Of a DNA stretch of 64,000 nucleotides, positions 26,972 to 33,536 are shown in pieces (within the stretch, counting starts at the first letter, position 1; each line of letters begins with the position of its first letter). The notes below the pieces were generated by a model that made no database searches, was not told the DNA's origin, and was given only the letters and a program-made list of their open reading frames with translations. Origin of the DNA: Arthrobacter sp. PM3. Its GTDB lineage: Bacteria > Actinomycetota > Actinomycetes > Actinomycetales > Micrococcaceae. Made by a program: the position numbers and the translations under genes. The stretch lies in assembly GCF_003352915.1 (NCBI RefSeq), contig NZ_CP022314.1, forward strand, positions 3,676,677 through 3,740,676, given 5' to 3'.

Positions 26972-27205
26972 GGGACATGCTCATTCTTTGCCCCGGGCGC
27001 CGGACATGCCCCACCTCCCGTCAGGACATGCTCATTCTTTGCCCCGGGCACCGGACATGCCCCACCTCCCGTCAGGACATGCTCATTCTTTGCCGCGGGC
27101 ACCGGACATGCCCCACCTCCCGTCAGGACATGCTCATTCTTTGCCCCGAGCAAAGGACATATGGGGCATATGCCCATTCCTTGGGTGCTGGACTGAGCAT
27201 GTCCC
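26972..27205. repeat. Repeat locus B1: 51-bp tandem array with inverted ends
   Basis: Four GGACATGCTCATTCTTTG copies begin at 26973, 27024, 27075 and 27126, a period of exactly 51 bases (three full units and a diverging fourth). Each unit also carries GGACATGCCCCACCTCCC. The last 80 bases hold a GGACATATGGGGCATATGCCC palindrome and end in TGAGCATGTCCC (27194-27205), the inverse of the left-end GGGACATGCTCA. Because 51 is divisible by three, an unbroken repetitive reading frame exists on both strands, but this does not look like a real protein. Confidence 0.92.
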
Positions 27206-27288
27206 GCGGTGTGGACCCGGTCAGCAGCGCGCCCGCGGCTGAAGATCTGAAGGCAACGGAGTGAATCCTGCCGGGCGGACGGGGCCAA

Positions 27289-27369
27289 GGGACATGCTCA
27301 TTCTTTGCCGCGGGCAAAGGACATATGGGGCATATGCCCATTCCTGGGCTGCAGGACTGAGCATGTCCC
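27289..27369. repeat. Repeat locus B2: single 81-bp element copy
   Basis: It is bounded by GGGACATGCTCA (27289-27300) and its perfect inverse TGAGCATGTCCC (27358-27369). It is a near-identical copy of the last 80 bases of locus B1, including TTCTTTGCC-GCGGGCAAAGG and the internal GGACATATGGGGCATATGCCC palindrome. B2 shows the minimal unit with no tandem expansion. 27370-27582 contains only GCGCCCGGTGCAC repeats and the promoter region of the SDR gene. Confidence 0.9.
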
Positions 27370-27582
27370 ACGGAGAAGTCAGAGCGCCCGGTGCACGAGC
27401 GCCCGGTGCACTAGTGCAAGAGTGCCCCAGTGCCCAGCCCGCCCGGCGCACCCCGGGAGCCTGCCCGGGAACTACGCCGCCGGGGCTTCTTTGTGGAGGC
27501 TGAACAACTGAAATGGCGGAATCCGCTGGCATGATGGATTGCAGACCCACAGTGTTTGGACGTTTGGAACAAAGGAGCTCGT

Positions 27583-28347
27583 ATGGGACTGCTGGAGAAC
27601 AAGACTGCGATCGTGACCGGTTCGTCGCGCGGAATCGGCGCCGAGGTCGCCAAGTTCCTCGCCGCCGAGGGGGCAGCCGTGGTCGTGAACTACCGCCAGA
27701 AGGCGCCCCGCGCCAACAAGGTCGTCGCCGAAATCGAAGCCGGCGGCGGTCGCGCCGCAGCAGTCGGCGCGGACCTCACCACCCAGGAAGGCGTCCAGGC
27801 TCTGGCCAGCGCCGCCATGGAGAACTTCGGCTCGCTCGACCTCCTGGTCCTCAATGCCTCCGGCGGCATGGAGACCGGCATGGAAGAGGGCTACGCGTTG
27901 AAGCTGAACCGTGACGCACAGGTGAACATGCTCAACGCCGCCGTCCCGCTCATGCCCGAAGGCTCGCGCGTGGTCTTCGTGACCAGCCACCAGGCCCACT
28001 TCATCGACACCGTTCCGACCATGCCCGAGTACGAGCCCGTCGCCCGCAGCAAGCGCGCCGGCGAGGACGCGCTGCGGGGTCTCGTCCCGGACCTGGCGGA
28101 GAAGGGCATCTCCCTCGTCGTCGTCTCCGGCGACATGATCGAGGGCACCGTCACCGCCACCCTGCTTGACCGTTCCAACCCCGGCGCCATCGAGGCCCGC
28201 CGCGCCGAGGCCGGCAAGCTGTACTCGGTCAAGGAGTTCGCCGCCGAGGTCGCGAAGATGGCCACGGCCGACGTCGAGTCCGGCCACACCGAATACGTTG
28301 GCGGCGCGGACTACTTCGGGAGGACGGCCGAGCAGAGCCCCAGCTAG
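27583..28347 (+). CDS. SDR family oxidoreductase with atypical active site
   Basis: This is a 254-aa NAD(P)-binding short-chain dehydrogenase-fold protein. The cofactor loop is TGSSRGIG (12-19), and NASGG lies at about 91-95. The Ser is present in FVTSHQ (135), but the Tyr/Lys pair is unusual: MPEYEPVARSKRAGED gives Y150-x6-K157 and no Y-x3-K. Either the alignment shifts, or catalysis is altered or lost. AAAGGAG lies six bases before ATG 27583. The gene is convergent with serB across a long palindrome. The substrate is unknown. Confidence 0.82.
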   Translation: MGLLENKTAIVTGSSRGIGAEVAKFLAAEGAAVVVNYRQKAPRANKVVAEIEAGGGRAAAVGADLTTQEGVQALASAAMENFGSLDLLVLNASGGMETGMEEGYALKLNRDAQVNMLNAAVPLMPEGSRVVFVTSHQAHFIDTVPTMPEYEPVARSKRAGEDALRGLVPDLAEKGISLVVVSGDMIEGTVTATLLDRSNPGAIEARRAEAGKLYSVKEFAAEVAKMATADVESGHTEYVGGADYFGRTAEQSPS

Positions 28348-28382
28348 CCCGCCCGCAGGGACCTCAAGGCCCGATCGTTAAA

Positions 28383-28442
28383 CGAGTTGGCACTTCACGG
28401 CAATGTTCCCCGGGAACACTGCTGCCGTGCAGTGCCAACTCG
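28383..28442. repeat. Nested long palindrome between SDR and serB
   Basis: Outer arms CGAGTTGGCACT (28383-28394) and AGTGCCAACTCG (28431-28442) are perfect. Inner arms CACGGCA (28396-28402) and TGCCGTG (28423-28429) extend the stem, and TGTTCCC-C-GGGAACA (28404-28418) is a nested hairpin. It lies between convergent genes and can terminate both. There is no T-tract. Confidence 0.85.
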
Positions 28443-28453
28443 CGGTTAAGGCC

Positions 28454-29368
28454 TCAGACGCCCGCGATGTACCGCACGGCGTCAAGATACGGCAGGTTGA
28501 CAGCGGCATCCGCTGCAGCACGGACGGCCGGCTTCGCGTTGAACGCGATCCCGATGCCGGCGGCACCGAGCATGTCCAGGTCATTGGCGCCGTCGCCCAC
28601 GGCGATCGTGTGCTCCATGGGGATGCCCTCGGCGGCGGCCCACTCGCGCAGGTACTTCTCCTTCGCGGCGCGGTCGACGACGTCGCCGATCACCTTGCCG
28701 GTCAGCGCGCCGTCCACGATTTCAAGTTCATTGGCGATCCAGTAGTGCAGTCCGAGGTCCTCGGCAATCGGCCGGAGGATCTGGTTGAACCCGCCGGACA
28801 CCACGGCCACGGCATGCCCGGCCGCCTGAAATGCCGCGACAAGCTCGGCCGCGCCGGCTGTAAGCCGCACCTCGGCACGGACCTGCTCGACGACGCCGGC
28901 GGGCAGCCCGGCGAGCACCGCCACCCGGGCGTGCAGGCTCTGGGCGAAGTCCAGCTCGCCGCGCATGGCGGCCTCGGTCACGGCCGTGACTTCCTCCTTC
29001 TTGCCGGCATAGGCGGCCAGAAGCTCGATCACCTCCTGCTGGATCAGGGTGGAGTCCACATCCATGATCAGGAACTTCCGCGGCGCGTTGCGCAGGGCCG
29101 CGGGAACCAGGGCCGTGTCCACGCCCTCAATACCGGAGGCCGCGAGCGCACGGCGGGGAGCGTCCAGCCGGGCCGCCGAGACAACCTCGTCAGGCGCGGC
29201 TTCACCCGGCAGCGCACAGTCCGCTGCATACACCTGGAAACGGCCGTCCCCGGCGCGGATCTCGGCGTCGACGCTCAGCCCCGCGGCCGTGAGGAGCGAC
29301 CGCAGCCGCTGGGTGTCGGGAAGGGACAGATTCAGGCCGTAGCTCACTGCGGTGACGTTCGAACTCAT
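28454..29368 (-). CDS. serB: Phosphoserine phosphatase
   Basis: It removes phosphate from phosphoserine in the last step of serine synthesis. The 304-aa HAD-fold protein has the nucleophile motif DVDSTLI (about residue 100), Ser in VSGGF, and the acidic loop GDGANDLDML. N-terminal residues 1-90 form an ACT-like domain, as in long SerB2-type forms, although shorter than the two-ACT mycobacterial version. ATG 29368 starts MSSNVTAVSYGLN; upstream in-frame ATG codons would add an unlikely leader. It ends about ten bases from the palindrome at 28383-28442. Confidence 0.93.
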   Translation of the reverse strand: MSSNVTAVSYGLNLSLPDTQRLRSLLTAAGLSVDAEIRAGDGRFQVYAADCALPGEAAPDEVVSAARLDAPRRALAASGIEGVDTALVPAALRNAPRKFLIMDVDSTLIQQEVIELLAAYAGKKEEVTAVTEAAMRGELDFAQSLHARVAVLAGLPAGVVEQVRAEVRLTAGAAELVAAFQAAGHAVAVVSGGFNQILRPIAEDLGLHYWIANELEIVDGALTGKVIGDVVDRAAKEKYLREWAAAEGIPMEHTIAVGDGANDLDMLGAAGIGIAFNAKPAVRAAADAAVNLPYLDAVRYIAGV

Positions 29369-29500
29369 GGCTTCAATCCTAGCGAGCACGCGGTGGACGG
29401 CCCGAATTCGTTGCGCACCGGGCACCTCCGCGTGACGCTCCGGAGCAGCCCGCGGCGCCGGTTATCAGTCGTCCGCTTTTATGTCCTAGTGTCTACTCCT

Positions 29501-30286
29501 ATGAGTGAAGTTCTTGAAATGGCCGCCGTCAGCGTTGTACGTGGGGCTAAGACCCTCCTGGACAAGGTTGACTGGCAGGTCAAGGAAGGCGAACGCTGGG
29601 TGATCCTGGGACCCAACGGCGCCGGCAAGACCACTCTTCTGCAACTGGCCGCGGCCCGGATCCACCCCACGTCCGGCAAGGCGGGGATCCTCGAGGAAGT
29701 CCTCGGCGCTGTCGACGTCTTCGAACTCCGGCCCCGGATCGGCCTGTCCTCCGCCGCGCTGGCCGGCCAGATCCCCGAGCAGGAAAAGGTGCTCAACGTC
29801 GTCGTCACCGCCGCGTACGGCGTCACCGGCCGCTGGCGCGAAGGCTATGAGAAGGACGACGAACGGCGGGCGTTCGGGCTGCTGAACGACTGGGGGATGG
29901 GCCCGCTGCTCAACCGCCCTTTCGCCTCACTCTCCGAGGGGGAGCGCAAACGCGTCCAGATCGCCCGGGCCCTCATGACCGACCCCGAACTGCTGCTCCT
30001 CGACGAACCCGCCGCCGGCCTGGACCTCGGCGGCCGCGAGGACCTCGTCCAGCGCCTGAGCGAGCTCGCCCGCGACGAGACCGCCCCGGCGATCGTCCTG
30101 GTCACCCACCACCTCGAGGAAGTGCCGCCGGGCTTCACCCACGCCATGCTCATGCGCGACGGCGGTATCGTTGCCTCCGGCCCGCTGCCGGAGGTACTCA
30201 CGGCCGAAAACCTTAGTGAAACGTTCGGCCTGCCGCTGGACATCACCGTCAACGCCGGCCGGTACACCGCCACCGCCAGCCGCTGA
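29501..30286 (+). CDS. ABC transporter ATP-binding protein (cytosolic, YlmA-type)
   Basis: This is an ABC ATPase of 261 aa. Walker A is GPNGAGKTT, the signature is SLSEGERKR (Glu in place of the second Gly), Walker B is LLLDEPAAGLD and the switch His is in VTHHLEEV. There is no permease next to it; the following gene is a TauE-type permease transcribed in the same direction after 19 bases, but those do not use ABC ATPases. It looks like the conserved actinobacterial YlmA-like orphan ATPase. ATG 29501 starts MSEVLEMAAVSV. The partner and role are unknown. Confidence 0.85.
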   Translation: MSEVLEMAAVSVVRGAKTLLDKVDWQVKEGERWVILGPNGAGKTTLLQLAAARIHPTSGKAGILEEVLGAVDVFELRPRIGLSSAALAGQIPEQEKVLNVVVTAAYGVTGRWREGYEKDDERRAFGLLNDWGMGPLLNRPFASLSEGERKRVQIARALMTDPELLLLDEPAAGLDLGGREDLVQRLSELARDETAPAIVLVTHHLEEVPPGFTHAMLMRDGGIVASGPLPEVLTAENLSETFGLPLDITVNAGRYTATASR

Positions 30287-30305
30287 CGGGGCCCGCTGAC
30301 CGCGC

Positions 30306-31091
30306 GTGGAGTTCCTCAGTAGCGTCTTCATTTTCTTCGCCGGGCTGTGGGCGGGCACCATCAACAGCGTCGTCGGTTCCGGCACCCTCGTCACCTTCCC
30401 GGTCCTGATTGCCCTTGGCTACCCGCCGGTCACCGCCTCCATCAGCAACGCCATGGGGCTCGTCGCGGGCAACGCCTCCGGCGCTTGGGGCTACCGGAAG
30501 GAGCTCGCCGGCCGGGGCAAGCAGCTGCTCCGGCTCCTGCCCGCATCGCTGCTGGGCGGCATCACCGGTGCCTACCTGCTACTGCACCTGCCCGAGACGG
30601 TGTTCTACTACGCCGCCCCCGTCCTGATCGTCCTGGCCCTGCTGATGGTGGTCTTCCAGCCGCGGCTCCAGCAGTGGGTGAAGGCGCGGGAAGAGAACCC
30701 CGAGCACGCGATCCGGGACCGCCGCCACGGTGTCCTGCTCGTCGTGCTCGTCTACCTCGCCGGCGTCTACGGCGGCTACTTCGTGGCGGCCCAGGGCATC
30801 CTGCTGGTCGGCATCCTGGGCGTCTTCATGACCGGCACCATCCAGAACGCCAATGCCATGAAGAACATCCTGGTCCTGTGCGTGAACCTGGTCGCCGCCT
30901 GCTCCTACCTGCTGTTCGCGTTCGACCGCATCAACTGGCTCGTCGTGGGGCTGATCGCGGTCAGCTCCCTGATCGGCGGGCTGATCGGTTCCAAAGTGGG
31001 ACGCCGGCTGTCCCCGACGGTCCTGCGCGGGGTCATCTTCCTCCTGGGCCTTGTGGCGCTGGGATTCATGATCGCCAACCTGTTCAAATAA
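30306..31091 (+). CDS. TauE/SafE (TSUP) family membrane permease
   Basis: This is a membrane protein of the sulfite-exporter/TauE family, which moves sulfur-containing or other small anions. The 261-aa product has about eight hydrophobic segments. A duplicated family motif appears as GTINSVVGSGTLVTFPVLIALG near residue 17 and GGYFVAAQGILLVGILG near 156. It starts at GTG 30306. The gene is in a same-strand run with the ABC ATPase and the rRNA methyltransferase (22-base gap), so an operon is likely. The substrate is not determined. Confidence 0.88.
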   Translation: MEFLSSVFIFFAGLWAGTINSVVGSGTLVTFPVLIALGYPPVTASISNAMGLVAGNASGAWGYRKELAGRGKQLLRLLPASLLGGITGAYLLLHLPETVFYYAAPVLIVLALLMVVFQPRLQQWVKAREENPEHAIRDRRHGVLLVVLVYLAGVYGGYFVAAQGILLVGILGVFMTGTIQNANAMKNILVLCVNLVAACSYLLFAFDRINWLVVGLIAVSSLIGGLIGSKVGRRLSPTVLRGVIFLLGLVALGFMIANLFK

Positions 31092-31113
31092 GCGCCTGCA
31101 AAAAGGCATCACC

Positions 31114-31923
31114 ATGACCTTCCATCACCTCGAATCCGCCGACGACCCCCGGGTCGCCGACTACACCCGCCTCACGGACGTGCACCTGCGCAAGGTCAGG
31201 GAGCCCGCCGAGGGCCTCTACATCGCCGAGTCCTCCCGGGTCCTGCGCCGGGCCCTGGCGGCCGGACACCGGCCGCGGTCCTTCTTCCTGGCGGAGAAGT
31301 GGGCCGAGGACCTGGCGGATGTCTTTGAGCAGTATCCGGATGTGCCGGCCTATGTCGGCTCCGCCGCCCTCCTGGAGGAAATCACCGGCTTCCACCTGCA
31401 CCGCGGCGCCATGGCCGCCATGCACCGGCCGGCGCCCGTGCCGCTGGCCGATCTGCTTGCCGGCGCCCGCCGGGTCGCGGTCCTCGAAGACATCGTGGAC
31501 CACACGAACGTGGGGGCGATCTTCCGTTCCGCCGCGGCGTTGGGCGTGGACGCCGTGCTGGTCTCACCGCGCTGCGGGGATCCGCTGTACCGCCGCAGCG
31601 TGCGCGTCAGCATGGGCACCGTATTCCAGGTGCCATGGGCGCGGCTCGAGGACTGGCCGGGCGGCCTGGCCGCGCTGCAGGCGGCGGGCTTCGCGGTCGC
31701 GGCGATGGAACTCACGGACGACGCCGTGGACCTGGACGAGCTCGCTGCCCGGCGCCCGGAACGGCTCGCCCTCGTCCTTGGCACGGAAGGCGCGGGCATG
31801 AGCGAAGGCACCCTGGCCGCCGTCGACCTCGCCGTGAAGATCCCGATGCGTCCCGGCGTCGACTCGCTGAACGTCGCGGCGGCGTCGGCGGTGGCGTTCT
31901 GGGAACTGCGGCCAAGGGACTGA
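31114..31923 (+). CDS. TrmH/SpoU family RNA 2'-O-methyltransferase
   Basis: It methylates ribose 2'-OH in rRNA or tRNA from S-adenosylmethionine. The 269-aa protein has an N-terminal RNA-binding domain (RKVREPAEGLYIAESSRVLRRAL) and a C-terminal SPOUT knot with motif 1 EDIVDHTNVGAIFRSAAALG, motif 2 LVLGTEGAGMS and motif 3 IPMRPGVDSLNVAAASAVAFWE. All three signatures are complete. Full-length and with no odd features. The specific RNA position is unknown. It is last in its run; the rpmE2 promoter follows. Confidence 0.9.
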   Translation: MTFHHLESADDPRVADYTRLTDVHLRKVREPAEGLYIAESSRVLRRALAAGHRPRSFFLAEKWAEDLADVFEQYPDVPAYVGSAALLEEITGFHLHRGAMAAMHRPAPVPLADLLAGARRVAVLEDIVDHTNVGAIFRSAAALGVDAVLVSPRCGDPLYRRSVRVSMGTVFQVPWARLEDWPGGLAALQAAGFAVAAMELTDDAVDLDELAARRPERLALVLGTEGAGMSEGTLAAVDLAVKIPMRPGVDSLNVAAASAVAFWELRPRD

Positions 31924-31938
31924 CCAGCGCAAACGGCG

Positions 31939-31968
31939 TTCGTCAGTGCGCCCGCAATCCGCTATGAT
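31939..31968 (+). promoter_or_regulatory. Likely rpmE2 promoter
   Basis: TTCGTC (31939-31944) and TATGAT (31963-31968) are 18 bases apart, a good sigma-A-type spacing, and lie 90 bases before the rpmE2 ATG. The transcript leader contains a CCGTCCGG / CCGCCGGCC-rich stretch. Confidence 0.5.
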
Positions 31969-32057
31969 GGATAGCTGGCCGTCCGGTTGTTTCCGCCGGC
32001 CATCCCATTCATACCTGGCAGCTGGCAAAATCCAGTTGTGCGAACAAAGGTCCAATT

Positions 32058-32315
32058 ATGAAGTCTGATACCCACCCGAAGTACGAAGCTGTTGTTTTCA
32101 ACGACCTGGCTTCCGGCGTCAAGTTCCTGACCAAGTCCACCGTGTCTTCCTCCAAGACCATCGAGTGGGAAGACGGCAACACCTACCCGGTCATCGACGT
32201 CGAAATCTCCTCCGAGTCCCACCCGTTCTACACGGGCAAGCAGCGCATCATGGACTCCGCAGGCCGCGTCGAGCGCTTCAACGCTCGCTTCAAGGGCTTC
32301 GGCGGCAAGAAGTAG
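32058..32315 (+). CDS. rpmE2: 50S ribosomal protein L31, type B
   Basis: This is ribosomal large-subunit protein L31. The 85-aa form starts [16 protein letters not shown] and has [21 protein letters not shown]. It lacks the CxxC zinc motifs of the A form, so it belongs to the zinc-free type B that replaces L31A under zinc limitation in many bacteria. Length and sequence are typical of the family, with no odd features. In many actinobacteria it is under Zur control, but I do not see a clear Zur box here. It is followed by a hairpin terminator. Confidence 0.96.
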   Translation: MKSDTHPKYEAVVFNDLASGVKFLTKSTVSSSKTIEWEDGNTYPVIDVEISSESHPFYTGKQRIMDSAGRVERFNARFKGFGGKK

Positions 32316-32333
32316 CCTTCTGCCCCAGGTCTT

Positions 32334-32371
32334 GCAGAACGCCCGCACCGGCAACGGTGTGGGCGTTCTGC
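32334..32371 (+). terminator. rpmE2 terminator
   Basis: A 17-bp stem with one G-T pair (GCAGAACGCCCGCACCG and CGGTGTGGGCGTTCTGC) encloses a GCAA loop, followed by CTTAAG. It lies 19 bases after the stop. Confidence 0.85.
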
Positions 32372-32435
32372 CTTAAGCGGGCACGGCACCGGCCGGCGGG
32401 ACCGGACAGCAGGGGACCGTGGCAGGATTGATGCC

Positions 32436-33536
32436 ATGACCACTGATCCCCACATGTCCGGTTCCGCACACGACGACGGCGGCCGTCACCACGGCGAGTA
32501 CAAGGTCCCGGGCGGCAAACTCGTCGTCGCCGATTTCGACGTCGTGCAGGGCGTGCTGAGCAATGTCTCGCTCAGCGGGGACTTCTTCCTGGAACCGGAC
32601 GAGGCGCTGCCGGAGATCAACCGGGCCCTCACGGGACTGCCCGCCGACACGGGCGTCGCGGACCTGGCTGCCGCCGTCACGGCCGCCCTGCCCGAGGACG
32701 CGGTGCTGTTCGGCTTTTCCGTGGACGCCGTCGCAGTCACCGTCCGGCGGGCGCTGGCAAAGGCCACCGGCTGGGCCGACCACCAATGGAACATCATTGC
32801 CCCGACCGTCCTGCCGACCCATGTCAACGTCGCCTTGGACGAGGTCCTCACCGAGGAGGTCGGGGCCGGGCGGCGCAACCCTACGCTGCGGTTCTGGGAC
32901 TGGGAGGAGCCGTCCGTGGTGATCGGCAGCTTCCAGTCCGTCCGCAACGAACTCCACCCCGCCGGTGTAGCCCGGCACGGCATCAGCGTGGTCCGCCGGA
33001 TCAGCGGCGGGGGAGCGATGTTCATGGAGGCCGGCAACTGCATCACCTACTCCCTCTACCTGCCGCAGACCCTGGTGGACGGCATCAGTTTCGCGGATTC
33101 GTACAGTTTCCTGGACGCCTGGGTGATGGCCGCCCTGGAGAAGGTCGGCATCAGCGCGTTCTATGTGCCGCTCAACGATATCGCCACGGAGCACGGCAAG
33201 ATCGGCGGGGCGGCCCAGAAGCGGCTCGCCAACGGCGGCATGCTTCACCATGTGACCATGAGCTACGACATCGACGCCGACAAGATGGTCGAGGTCCTGC
33301 GGATCGGCCAGGAGAAGCTCTCCGACAAGGGCACCCGGAGCGCCAAGAAGCGGGTGGACCCGCTCCGCCGGCAGACCGGCCTGGCGCGCGCGGAGATCGT
33401 CGCGGCCATGATGGCGGTTTTCGCCGAACGCTACGGCGCGACGCCGTCCGAGCTCACAGGCGCCGAACTGGAGGCCGCCGCCCGTCGGGTCGAGACAAAG
33501 TTCGGCACGGCGGAGTGGCTGCACCGCGTTCCGTAG
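32436..33536 (+). CDS. Lipoate-protein ligase with accessory domain at the N-terminus
   Basis: It attaches lipoate (or octanoate) to lipoyl domains of dehydrogenases. The catalytic domain (about 120-366) has RRISGGGAMFMEAGN (187-201), the substrate-binding loop, and KIGGAAQKR with the catalytic Lys. Residues about 20-107 (GEYKVPGGKLVVADFD through GDFFLEPDEAL) look like the LplA C-terminal accessory domain (LplB-like), here placed before the catalytic domain. This reverse order is unusual and interesting. ATG 32436 is used. It is convergent with pepN, with stops abutting at 33536/33537. Confidence 0.87.
   Translation: MTTDPHMSGSAHDDGGRHHGEYKVPGGKLVVADFDVVQGVLSNVSLSGDFFLEPDEALPEINRALTGLPADTGVADLAAAVTAALPEDAVLFGFSVDAVAVTVRRALAKATGWADHQWNIIAPTVLPTHVNVALDEVLTEEVGAGRRNPTLRFWDWEEPSVVIGSFQSVRNELHPAGVARHGISVVRRISGGGAMFMEAGNCITYSLYLPQTLVDGISFADSYSFLDAWVMAALEKVGISAFYVPLNDIATEHGKIGGAAQKRLANGGMLHHVTMSYDIDADKMVEVLRIGQEKLSDKGTRSAKKRVDPLRRQTGLARAEIVAAMMAVFAERYGATPSELTGAELEAAARRVETKFGTAEWLHRVP

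Noticed and set aside
26962-27264. Repeat protein encoded by the 51-bp array (17-residue units)
   Set aside because: The frame exists only because 51 is divisible by three. Composition is Cys/Pro/His-rich in a way set by the DNA repeat, both strands are open, and there is no convincing ribosome-binding site.
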